Shown here: one piece after another, positions 47,224 through 57,972 of the stretch
How positions within the stretch are numbered: position 1 is the first letter of the stretch
Layout of the letters: each line of letters starts with the position of its first letter
DNA from: Chenopodium formosanum
Taxonomy: Eukaryota > Streptophyta > Magnoliopsida > Caryophyllales > Amaranthaceae
DNA: 64,000 nucleotides
Direction of reading: 5' to 3'
NCBI GenBank assembly: GCA_024500155.1
Contig: CM044880.1
Coordinates: 9,138,501 to 9,202,500, forward strand
Notes under the pieces: model-generated
Databases searched by the model: none
Told to the model about the DNA's origin: nothing
Seen by the model: only the letters and a program-made list of their open reading frames with translations
Made by a program: the position numbers and the translations under genes

Positions 47224-47384
47224 CCTCTCAATTTGAGAATTCTTTTTACGTTTTTTTTTTCTTTTCCCAGTTCTTCCCAAACACAAACCCTATTTTCTGT
47301 TCTTCATTCGTTTTCCTAGTTCGCGTTCTTGATTTTTGGTTCGTGCTTCCGCTGAATTAGTTTCTGTTTGTTCTTTGTGGTGTG

Positions 47385-48056
47385 ATGACTGGTGGTGATG
47401 TTCCGCCCCCTAAGGGTCCTCGTTATGAACCTTTTTCTGCATATTATTTGCATCCTAGTGAAGGCACCGGTGCGGTTATTAGCCCAATACTGTTGAAAGG
47501 AGATAATTATGAGGAGTGGTCACGATCCTTGCGCAATAATCTTCGTGCAAAGAACAAGCTCGGCTTTATTGATGGGACTATAGAGGTGCCGGATGCTAAG
47601 TCTCCCGATTATGATCAATGGGGAATTGTTAATTCTATGCTTGTTGCTTGGATTGTTAATACCTTGGATGTATCTGTGCGTTCTACTGTTCGTTTCCCGG
47701 ACCATGTCAAATCGTTGTGGGATGATCTACGTGATAGATACTCTCTTGGCAATGACCCTCGTATTCTTGAGTTAAAGGCTCAAATTGTTGATTGCAAGCA
47801 ACGTGGTAGGCCGGTGGCCGTGTATTTTGGTGAATTGAGAAAGCTGCAAGATAAATTGGCTAGCTATTGTAAGTTACCCAAGTGTACCTGTACTGCGGCT
47901 AAAGAGTATGCTAAGATTGCTGAAAGTGAATTGCTTCATCAATTTTGTATCGGTTTGGACCCGGAAAAATTTGGTAGTGTGGTGTCTACCCTTCTTATGA
48001 TGGATCCCGTGCCTTCCCTTAATGTGGCATATGCAAACTGTCTCGGACTCTCATAA
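47385..48056 (+). CDS. Copia gag, first part (ends early by frameshift)
   Basis: ATG at 47385. The N-terminal Copia-type domain (YYLHPSEGTGAVISPILLKG, then NYEEWSRSLRNNL) leads into a UBN2/retrotrans-gag-like helical region (LWDDLRDRYSLGNDPRILEL, LRKLQDKLASYCKLP). The frame stops at 48056. The protein sequence clearly continues in the next frame from about 48040, so a one-base indel separates it from the CCHC and pol part. Short LTRs and gag wording suggest an RE1-like Copia lineage; that placement is tentative. Confidence 0.85.
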   Translation: MTGGDVPPPKGPRYEPFSAYYLHPSEGTGAVISPILLKGDNYEEWSRSLRNNLRAKNKLGFIDGTIEVPDAKSPDYDQWGIVNSMLVAWIVNTLDVSVRSTVRFPDHVKSLWDDLRDRYSLGNDPRILELKAQIVDCKQRGRPVAVYFGELRKLQDKLASYCKLPKCTCTAAKEYAKIAESELLHQFCIGLDPEKFGSVVSTLLMMDPVPSLNVAYANCLGLS

Positions 48057-51000
48057 TAATAATCGAACGGATAATGTTGTTGGGTTTGTTGCGTCGGGTT
48101 CGGCTCAAGGTCGGACTACTTGGTCAAGTAATGGTGAGGCACATGTATGTGATCATTGTGGAAAAAAAGGTCATGTGAAGGAGAAGTGTTTTGATTTAAA
48201 TGGTTGGCCCGAATCCTTCAACTCTGGAGGGCGTGGTGGTCAGCGTGGTGGTCGTGGGTCAAGTAAAGGTGGTCGTGGTGGTCAGCGTGGTGGTCGTTCG
48301 CAAGGTTCTAGTGGTCGTGGCTTTGCTGGGAATGTTAATGGCTCTCGACATTCAAATACTCAAGAAGTGAATGAGGAAGATCGTGGGTCTGCTCCTACAC
48401 TCACTGATGCACAGTGGGCTCAATTCCTAAATGCAATTAAGAGTGGACAATCCACTTCCACTTCAACTGACCAAAAGTCTCATGGTATGTATAATTCTAA
48501 TGAGTGGATAATTGATACCGGAGCGTCAAATCATATTTCGGGTGATTTAAAATTGTTTTATGATTTGTGTGATATTTCATCTCCGGTTGGTTTGCCTAAT
48601 GGAAAGAGTACTACGGCCACTAAAGAAGGAAAAATTAAATTAAGTGACGGTTTAATATTAGAAGATGTTTTATTTGTTTCCGAATTACATTGTAACTTAT
48701 TGTCTGTGTCTCAATTATTAGAAAAGCAAAAATATATTGTTCTTTTCACTAACAAGCTATGTACTATTCAGGACTGCACTTTGAAGAACCTGATTGGAGC
48801 GGGGGTGCAGTATAATGGGGTCTATCTCTTCCGGCCGATTCGTGCTCGTAGTTTTCAACCAAACTCTGTGGGAGTTCCAGATGCAAGTATGTTATGGCAT
48901 AGGCGTTTAGGTCATCCCTCAATAAAAGTAGTATCATCTTTACCAGGAGTAGTGGTCAATAGTAGTAGTACGAATAAAAAATGTAATATGCTAGATTGTC
49001 ATATTTGTTTTATGGGTAAACAACCTCGTAACTCTTTTCCTTTAAGTATGAATAAAGCATCTGGTTTGTTTGATTTGATACATTGTGATATTTGGGGTCC
49101 AAATAGAATTTCTTCTAGTTGCAATGCTAGATATTTTCTCACTATTGTTGATGACTACTCTCGTGCTACTTGGATTTATTTGATGGTTGGTAAACATGAA
49201 GTAGGGAAATTAATTCGTGATTTTTATGCTTTAATCAAAACCCAATTTAATAAAAAGATTAAAGTATTACGAAGTGACAATGGGCAAGAGTTTTTGTGTT
49301 TAAGACCATTTTTTGAAAAAAAAGGAGTAATACATCAAACCTCATGTGTCGATACCGCTCAACAAAATGGTCGTGTTGATAGGAAACATAAACATATTTT
49401 AAATGTGGCTCGTGCTTTACGTTTTCAGGCTAAATTGCCTAAGTATTTTTGGGGAGAATGTGTTTTGGCTGCCGTTCATCTTATTAATTTGACTCCGACT
49501 TCTATTTTAGGTGGAAAAACTCCTCATGAATGTTTGTTTGGGAAACCCCCCTCTTATAATGAAGTACGTGTTTTTGGGTGTTTGAGTTATGTTGTGAATA
49601 ATTCTCGTGGTAAAGACAAATTTGACTCGAAATCTAGGAGATGTATTTTTGTTGGTTATCCTTTCGGAAAAAAGGGTTGGCGTTTTTATGATTTGGAAAC
49701 TAATGAGTTTATAATTAGTCGTGATGTGAAATTTGTTGAGGATACATTTCCATTTATTGAGTCTATTGATGAGTCAGAGAGAGTTCAATGGAATAATTAC
49801 TTTAATCATCAAGTTACTGTGTGGGATGATGAAGAGTTGGATAATGATTTGATTATGCATGATACTATTGTGCGTGATAATGGTGTAGATGATTTGCATG
49901 TGCATGCCTCGTCATCAACTAATGCTACTAGTGAAGGTGTTGCTTCTGATCATAATGTAATTAGTGGTAATATTGCCTCTGATCCTCTTGAATTAAGGGG
50001 GAGTACGAGTAGTGATGTGGCAGATGGTGGTTCTACAGGTAATGGTGAAGTATTGGGTCGTGGTCATCGTACAAAAATACCCTCAACAAAGCTCCGTGGT
50101 TATGTAACTAATACGGTTGTTCTTCAAGCAATAGACCCCACTCCATCAACAAAAACTGCTCCCGCTTCTCAATCACGTTCTTCAGGTAAACAATTTGATA
50201 TAGCTTGTTATGTTGATTATAACAATTTTTCTATGAGACATAAGTGTTTTCTGACAGAAGTTACAAAGGGTAAAGAACCTTCCTCGTTTAAGGAAGCTGT
50301 GAAACATGAAGGGTGGCATAAGGCGATGAAAGAAGAAATTGATGCTCTTGAACGAAATGGCACGTGGACATTGGAGGACTTACCTCCAGGTAAGAAGGCT
50401 GTTGGTAGTGGTTGGGTGTATAAAATTAAATATACTTATACAGGTGAAGTAGAGCGACTTAAAGGTCGTCTTGTTGTGTATGGCAATCGACAGGTTGCAG
50501 GTGTTGATTATAATGAGACTTTTGCCCCTGTGGCAAAAATGGGGACTGTTAGACTTTTTCTCTCTGTTGCTTCTTCTTTGAATTGGGAGTTACATCAAAT
50601 GGATGTTCATAATGCCTTTCTTCATGGAGATTTGGAGGAGGAAGTATATATGCAGTTACCTCCGGGTTATACTTGTCCTACTCCAGGGAAAGTTTGTAGG
50701 TTGCGTAAGTCTCTATATGGTTTAAAACAAGCTCCTCGACAGTGGTTTTCAAAATTGTCTAATGCTTTGAAATCCTATGGTTTCAAGCAATCATATGCAG
50801 ATTATTCTTTGTTCAGTTATATTCAGGGTACGATCTCCCTTCATGTTCTTGTGTATGTTGATGATTTAATTATTGCTGGTTCGTCTCATGATGCAATAAT
50901 TCGTTTTAAAAAATATTTGAGTACTTGCTTTCATATGAAAGACCTTGGTGTGTTGAAGTATTTTTTGGGTATTGAAGTTGCCCGTGGTCCGGAAGGTATA

Positions 51001-51252
51001 TTCTTGTCTCAGCGTAAATATGCTTTGGATGTGTTATCTGAAGCAGGAATGTTAGGTTGTAAGCCTATTGATACTCCTATGGAGCAGAACCATCGTCTGG
51101 CATATGCTGAGGGGGAGCCATTCTCTAAACCTGATCAGTATCGTCGCTTAGTTGGACGACTTGTTTATTTATCGGTAACTCGTCCAGAGTTGAGTTACTC
51201 TGTTCATACTCTCTCTCTAATCAAAACCCAACCGAAAACAATTAAAATTTAA
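48022..51252 (+). pseudogene. Copia gag-pol, truncated in the reverse transcriptase
   Basis: Long open frame holding the CCHC knuckle CDHCGKKGHVKEKC (from 48148), a Gly/Arg-rich linker, protease DTGAS (from 48514), GAG-pre-integrase, and integrase with LIHCDIWGP and LRSDNGQEF. The third integrase acid reads Asp in GRVDRKH (49378-49380) where Glu is normal. The reverse transcriptase follows: QMDVHNAFLHGDL, KSLYGLKQAPRQW and YVDD (from 50854). Copia sequence stops at about 51218 after SYSVHTLS, and the last codons are host-element DNA. RNase H and the 3' LTR are missing. With the gag frameshift and the changed integrase residue it cannot move on its own. Confidence 0.9.
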
Positions 51253-51836
51253 ATCAAACAAAAAAAATCTTGAATCAAACTTCAAAATCACCAAGAAAAT
51301 CAAACAAAACTTTTGGTTAGGGTTTCATTGGATGTGGTGGCGCGACGGGGGAAAGGTGAGGTCAGGGTAAGGAGAAAAACATGAGAAGGTGGGTTGACCG
51401 CCGAAGCTGGGCGCCGGTCGTAGCGTCGCTGAGGAGTTGATGCGTTTGGGGGAGGGAGAGAAGAGCTGGCTGGGTGGTGGAAGACGTGGTGGTGGCCTGG
51501 TGGGTGATGGGGGAGGGGGTTGGTGAAATTATAATATTTTTTTATAATTTGCTTAAAAATATTAAATCATAATTAATGTTATAATTAGGCATAATTAAAT
51601 GTTAAACAGTCTTATTGATTATTAAAAATAAAAAATTATTTATTTATTTAAAAAATTTAATATTTAGATCAATTAAATAACAACACGTGTCATGTGCAAC
51701 CGGTTTAACCGGTTACAAGTTTTTTGTCTTGTTTAAAATGAACACCTCCAAAGGTTGTAATATTCAGAAATAATCCAAAGGTTATATTATTAAAAAAGAA
51801 TCGGCCAAAGGTTGTATTATTATTTACAATTTTTCC

Positions 51837-52604
51837 TTTGTTTTATTTACATATATGTCACGGTCATGCTAACTAGTAGAAAGAGCGTGTTAAATTCTTC
51901 TAATATATATGCTGGGTACGGTCCACCTCAACTCGAAGTGGTTGTATAATGCATGAAAAAGAAGGCTAGAAGAGTGATTTGACCTGACTCAATATTAACC
52001 CAAAATCAAAACTTAATTGACTAACATAATTTGATCTGATTGTAATAGACAATGAATTTAATTCCAATTATAATTTGTATTCCGTGATAGAAAAAAGAGG
52101 GATGACCAACATTTATGGTCGTTGGTGTGCAAGTTTGATATGAAAGATCATGTTAATTGTGTTAGAATTTTGTCAAATTATCAATCTATTAATATTGAAT
52201 TAATTGGAGTATTCAATAGAAAAGAAAAGGGTTGTTTAGTTAGGGCCCCATTAAGGTAACCACTATATATGAGCCTATAATTTTAAACTCACATGATCTT
52301 ACAGATCAAATAATATTGGTGTAGTTTTATTTCTATAGAAAAATTTAATGGTGAAGTGATGGGAATGTTTAATGAATAAATCCAAAGAAATAAATTAATA
52401 ATTACTGCCTTGATTGAAATTGTTGTCTTTAATCTCATCTTTGCTTCAATCTTGTTGCGCACCATTTTGCATGATAATGGAGTAATTTGTTCATTAGTAT
52501 TCCAAGTGTTACTCGATTTATACGGTATATATATACTCGTGTAATTTAATATATATTTTAATTATTATTAATACTTAAACCACTTGACCTACACTCTATC
52601 TTGA
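51837..52604. other. AT-rich spacer, no gene seen
   Basis: Nothing recognisable beyond short AT-rich words. Confidence 0.4.
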
Positions 52605-52960
52605 CAAGGGCTTGTTTGGCAAATGGCTGTTGGCGGTTGGTTGTTGGCTATTTCACTTAACTTGTTTGACCAGCTGGAATGTTTGACTGTTTATAATGAC
52701 TTTTGAAATTGGCTGTTTATAAAAGTGTTTGGTAAATTAATTGTTGGTTGTTGGCTGTTAATTAGATAATTTGTGGGCTAACAAACCAAAAGCCAACAAA
52801 AAAATTTACTCAAAGCAGCTTTTTCATTTTGGCTTAAAAGCCAGCTTTTTCGCTGACTAAAATGCCAATAATCAAATACATTTTTTTGGCTATTTGATCA
52901 TATAAAAAAAAGCCAAAAATCAAAAGCTAACCAAAAAGTCATTTACCAAACATGACCTTG
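52605..52960. mobile_element. hAT-like MITE, about 356 bp
   Basis: Ends CAAGGGCTTGTTTGGCAAAT and the inverse of ATTTACCAAACATGACCTTG. The interior is rich in TTGGTTGTTGGCT and AAAAGCCAAAAATC words in opposite orientation on the two sides. No certain 8-bp duplication. Confidence 0.65.
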
Positions 52961-53058
52961 ATTTGTTAATTATAGCTTATGAAGGATATATTTTATCACT
53001 CCATTCATAATGATTGACCATATTTTAAATTTTATCTGGTTTATACCACCTTATTACC

Positions 53059-53310
53059 TACTTCCTCCGTTCTATTAATATTGCAATAAGGAGGAAATTA
53101 TGCATCCCTATGCACATTTTATATGCTATAATTGTGTAAGAGTAAAAATTATAAAAAGTTGATATTGTGAAAGTATTTTATGAGACGAATCCAACAAGAT
53201 CCCACATGACTATATTTTGTTTAACGTATAAATCATATTATATGGTCAAATAAGAGTGATGAATAGTGCAAAAAGTCCATTGTTGCAATATTAACAGAAC
53301 GGATAAAGTA
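53059..53310. mobile_element. Stowaway-like MITE, 252 bp
   Basis: TACTTCCTCCGTTCTATTAA at the left and TTAACAGAACGGATAAAGTA at the right form TIRs extended by TATTGCAA. TA flanks. Confidence 0.75.
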
Positions 53311-53495
53311 TAACTTTAAAACTTGATTTTATAACCCGTAATAACACGACTTCAAAATTTTATAAAAGGTTTAGGAATACTCATAATGGACTTAAAAACA
53401 AATGATACAGAAAACTCGGTAATGATTAGTTCAAAAGAAATTCATTAAAACCAAATAAACATCCACAACACAAGGATTTTTTTCCCCCAAAAGTT

Positions 53496-53497
<2 letters not shown>

Positions 53498-53564
<67 letters not shown>
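53498..53564. repeat. (TA)n microsatellite, about 67 bp
   Basis: Uninterrupted TA run. Confidence 0.97.
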
Positions 53565-53567
<3 letters not shown>

Positions 53568-54006
53568 AGAAAAAGAAAAAAGTGACGTTATATGCTTTTG
53601 TTACAAGTGTAGGATACGATATAGGGGAGAATTGAAAGTGTTAAAAATCAATTGAATTTGTAACACGTGAAATAAAAATCACACAAAACCATCGTCTATT
53701 CGTCTCTCTATCAATCAATAGGGAAAGTCCAAAATGGTGTACTCGTATAATTGTATAAACTAAGGCCACGTTTATCCTCATTATTATGCTCACACACTAA
53801 ATAATGTTACTTGTACTATTGTTATCAACATTACTAGTAACTCTATCCTTTTTATATTTGTGGTCGCTACTTTATCAAGTAGGCTAATTATTGATCCCAT
53901 AGATAACGACTGTTTTTGGATGTCTTGAAGTGAACTTTTATTCTACTTATGATCAAACATCCAAAAAATTACTCAGTAAGTCCGTATTAAATAAGTTTTG
54001 TTAGAT

Positions 54007-54056
<50 letters not shown>

Positions 54057-54954
54057 TAGTAGTCAATTCATAATATAGGTTTTACTATAGTTGGGAAAGG
54101 CTTATGCAACCTTTAATTCAAAGCTAGCTAGTGGGTTAATTAAGGTTGAAAATCTTTAACTAAAGGGGTTGATGTGAGGTGACTAACCCATTTGGATAAA
54201 TGAGTTACATAATCATTTTCAACTAGAATTTAACATGAACTATTATTTAAACTTAACATATCGTCTACCTAGGATTGGTTAAGAGTTTTGATTTCTTTTG
54301 TTTTTGATTTTTTTTTTGCAGGTCTAAAACTGCAAATGATGTTAGAGATTTTAATTGTTATAAAATCTTTAAATAATAACCGCCATTAGAGTGTTATGAT
54401 TTAATATTAACTAAAAATGTATTTTTCTCGCATGATGTAAGACAAATTGATTTCATATGTCAAATGAAAATTGCCAATATCGTTGGCAGATGTAAACATG
54501 CATGTAATTAATGAATCACATAATGTTGTACCGGTCTTAGCGAATTTATGTTTTGTGGAAAAAAAACCTTCAACCGATCTTACGTGGATGATCTGTTTAT
54601 TATTCATTGCTATGTTCATATATTCTTTATTTTGTGGATCATATCATTTCACATATTAAGCGTACAACATATTTATCCTCGTGTTTTTAAATGCCACGTA
54701 TATCTTTACCCCACACTATTAGCGAAAAAGAGCCGAGGTACTAAGGCCTCATAACGTATCCCTAGCAAACGATTTTCCTACATTTGTTTCTTCATTTTCC
54801 CTTGTTTGTTTTGTTGAAAGGTGAAAAACAAATTTCCTATATGTATAAATTAATTACTTTTTAAAAAAGAAAAACCATTTTCCTTTTTCTAAGAAGGTAT
54901 GAATGATACAATACATTTTCCTATTCATTCCTCACGTGTATATGTTCTCTCTTA
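53565..54954. other. AT-rich spacer with a poly(T) tract
   Basis: A poly(T) tract lies at about 54011-54053. Small ORFs at 54407-54754 overlap on both strands and lack coding character. Confidence 0.4.
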
Positions 54955-55093
54955 GGCCTATTCTAATTATTGAGCTGAACTGAACGAGCCGAACTGAATA
55001 GAGGTGAAATCAATTGTTTATGAGAGAAGGAAATTAGGAACTGAACTGAACTGATTGGAGCTAAACTGAAATTATGCTGAAGAGAACAAGCCC
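54955..55093. mobile_element. TTA/TAA-flanked MITE (GGGCTTGTTCT family)
   Basis: TTA on both sides (54952-54954 and 55094-55096), ends GGCCTATTCT and AGAACAAGCCC, and GAAGGAAATTAGGAACTGAA inside. Supports the 3-bp duplication seen at 24568. Confidence 0.78.
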
Positions 55094-56227
55094 TTATATC
55101 CTTCCATTTTTCTTTTTCTTCACAATTATGTTTATGTTCATTATCTCCACAAGCCCTTAAAGCCTTTTAACAATTATGTTTTCCATTGAAAATTGTTATC
55201 TTTAAAAAATTATGTTTCCTTAAAAAATATCTTCCGTTAAAATAAATAGAGCCTTACACGTACAATACAATTTCCTGTTAAAACAAATAGAGCCTAACAC
55301 TACAATACACAATAATAACTAAAAAGGTTAGTACATTGCCAGTAAAAATTTACCACAACAATGAATGAAGTGGTGATCTCATATTGAGCTTCAAAAATAT
55401 GAGCCACATGGTTAAGAATATAAGGTGATAAGAAACCCTCCTTATGTAGAAATAATTATGACAACCATGAAAAATTTACACTTTTGATAAAAGTGGACCA
55501 TGTTAGATGTTAGATGTTAGATGTTAAGATAAATGGTCAACATTAATAGTGGGGGTCCGAGATTAATAACCAATGCCAAAACCCAAAAGACGTCAATTAT
55601 GAACCACTACCTAGCTCAGAGAACGTACGAGGCGAACATACAAAAATATTTTAGAATTATAAGAATCAAAACTGAATATTCATGCATTTAATTTTTTTTA
55701 GTGATTATGAAACATGACAGATGACAGACAGCTTAGCTGTTTCTCCAAATTATTGATGTGGTTTTATGGGAAGATCCAAATGTTATTCCAAATTATGTTG
55801 GAGACTTTAATTTCTTTGATTATTTTAAGCCATATACAATTATCACTTTTAATATATGTGCTGACGTGCATCTAATAAATACACTTTTTCTGTTTTTAAA
55901 TAATTGACACATTTAAATTTGACATATACTTCATATATTAATGTAGTAATTTGACCTTAGGTATATATGATCAAATTTTTAAAAATGAAACCATAGTAAT
56001 GTTATGTATAAGAAGCTAAAAAAAGAAATGTTGAGGATAAATTAATATTATTACATCCTGTGCGTGATTTTGTCATTAATTTTTAACTTAATTCTATTTT
56101 AGAAAGTATATTTAATGTTTATACATATACCCAAGCTACATATATCGTTACCCTTAATTTTGAGTAATTTGTTTTCTTATGCGTTTTTAAAAAGTCAAGC
56201 GTGCCATATTTTTTTAGTAGTATAGTA
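55094..56227. other. AT-rich spacer, no gene seen
   Basis: GTTAGATGTTAGATGTTAGA is a small tandem triplication near 55504. Nothing else is recognisable. Confidence 0.4.
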
Positions 56228-56399
56228 GGGCATGTTCTCATTGACTGAACTGAACTGAATATTTTATAAGAGAAGGAAATTAGGAGCTGAACTGAACTGA
56301 ACTGAGTTGAACTGAACTGGATTGAGCTGAACTGAACTGAACTGAACTGGATTGAGCTGAACTGAACTGAACTGAACTTCAACGTAAGAGAACAGACCC
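56228..56399. mobile_element. TTA/TAA-flanked MITE family, repeat-expanded copy
   Basis: GGGCATGTTCTCATTGACTG at the left and AGAGAACAGACCC at the right. The interior GAACTGAACTGGATTGAGCT unit is tandemly expanded, which produces a spurious Gln-Phe-Ser-Ser repeat ORF on the minus strand. Confidence 0.7.
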
Positions 56400-56987
56400 T
56401 ACATTCATCAAAATTTTAAAAGAGCTAAAATAGGATGGCATATGTTTTTTAAAAAAAATACTACATCGATTTAATTTTTTTTTAAGAACGTTTTATATTT
56501 TTACAATTATAGAATCTTTTATATCTCATAAATAATACTTTAAAGTTACAAATAATACTTAATACTCCGTATAAAGTAACAGAGGTAATAAATTATTTCC
56601 TCCGCCCCTTTTTGTCCTTATCACATTGATTTATTATTCGTTTCACAAAAAGAATTAGAAAAAGTACTCGTTTATGTAATTTGTTCATAGTCAATTATAT
56701 TGGTACTCATTAATGACCTAATAGTTGTTGAATTATAAAATTATGAGTATTAATTAACATTTAATTGAATAAGACATTTATATAATTGTGATCATGATGA
56801 TTCACAAGCTCAAAATGATAGCGTATATCATATTGATATAACCTATCAATGCTAAAGAGTAAAGACAAACAACATGTAACATTGTCCTCTTTTTCTGACC
56901 ATACAAAAATCTGACTAGAGTATTGGCAATGACAAAAATGTAGATTGTGTTGTTTCTTTTGTTTTTGGTTGTTTCAATCTAAATTAT

Positions 56988-57185
56988 AATGACAATGACA
57001 ATGACGAGCAAGCAGGGTTGTGCCTTGTGCGGACGTGGATGTCGTAGTCGTTGCTCCATTGGAGGGGATGAGGATGCAGATGTCGTAGTCGTTGGTCGTC
57101 GATCAGATGTATTGACGAGCAGATGCGGCTGCAGATGGTCCTGTGCTTGCGGGGCTGGCTGCTGAGCTTGCAAATTGCAATTACG
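56988..57185. other. Isolated GC-rich patch with a duplicated GATGTCGTAGTCGTTG word
   Basis: About 200 bp of higher GC in AT-rich DNA. GATGTCGTAGTCGTTG occurs at about 57038 and 57078. Overlapping low-complexity ORFs exist on the minus strand, but none is convincing. It may be a captured gene scrap. Confidence 0.3.
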
Positions 57186-57607
57186 GAGTACAATATAAGC
57201 ATGTGGGCGTAACATAAATGAATTTTTAGTACTGTACTATACTACACTGATCAATAATTCTAAAAGAGCATTGCTGGTTACGTTTCTGATTAGTTTGCAA
57301 CTTTGCATGCATTTACAGATTACAGTAGACAATCATTGTACTCCTTTTCCGAATAAAAAGCTTTTACCTAAAAATTTGATTCAAATAAAGGTTTTAATTT
57401 ATCTTTTAGTACCTAGTTTTTATTTTATTTTCAATCAATCAAACACCAAATTTTTTTTTTAATTTTATTTTCCCAATTCACTTATTTTTATATTTACCTA
57501 CCAATCAAATCCGAATATCTTATAGAACTTTTTTTTATTCACGCAAAAGTCCAAAACATGAGCAAACAGAGTCTCTTAAAAAAAAACCGTAAAACTATCC
57601 TACACCC

Positions 57608-57649
<42 letters not shown>

Positions 57650-57972
57650 ATTTAGACTTCCAACAAGATAATCTGTATTGGTATGGACAAAAGAGCTAAA
57701 GATTGGTTTTGAGTATTGATCCGTCAACCCCTTAAATAATGGGCGATGGACCATTTTACATGGAATCGAATTCAATATTCCATCTATTTTCTTTATGAAT
57801 ACTAAAGACTGGAAAATCAGTCTAAAATGTCTGTGGTTTATGTTACAAAACTATCTTCATTAATTTCATCCTTGAATCTACATACACGGTTTCTAAACTC
57901 CTTTCCTGTTTTGGTTTTTGACATTTTGTTTTCTAATTCCCGGTGGTCTGAAGAAACTGAACGTAAGGTAGT

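Larger units (their letters stand above)
46327..51836. mobile_element. Mutator-like TIR element C carrying a truncated Copia element
   Basis: Ends GGAAAAATTGCAAATAATAA (46327) and its inverse finishing CAATTTTTCC (51836). TIRs of more than 100 bp include ATAACCTTTGGCCGGTTCTT and GTGTTCATTTTAAACA. A perfect 9-bp duplication TTTGTTTTA flanks it (46318-46326, 51837-51845), as for Mutator superfamily elements. The MULE's own interior is C-rich on the left (46620-47020) and G-rich on the right (51320-51530). The segment from 47029 to about 51218 is Copia. No MULE transposase is present. Confidence 0.88.

Noticed and set aside
56119..56382. Gln-Phe-Ser-Ser repeat ORF
   Set aside because: Translation of the expanded GAACTGAACTG core of a MITE.
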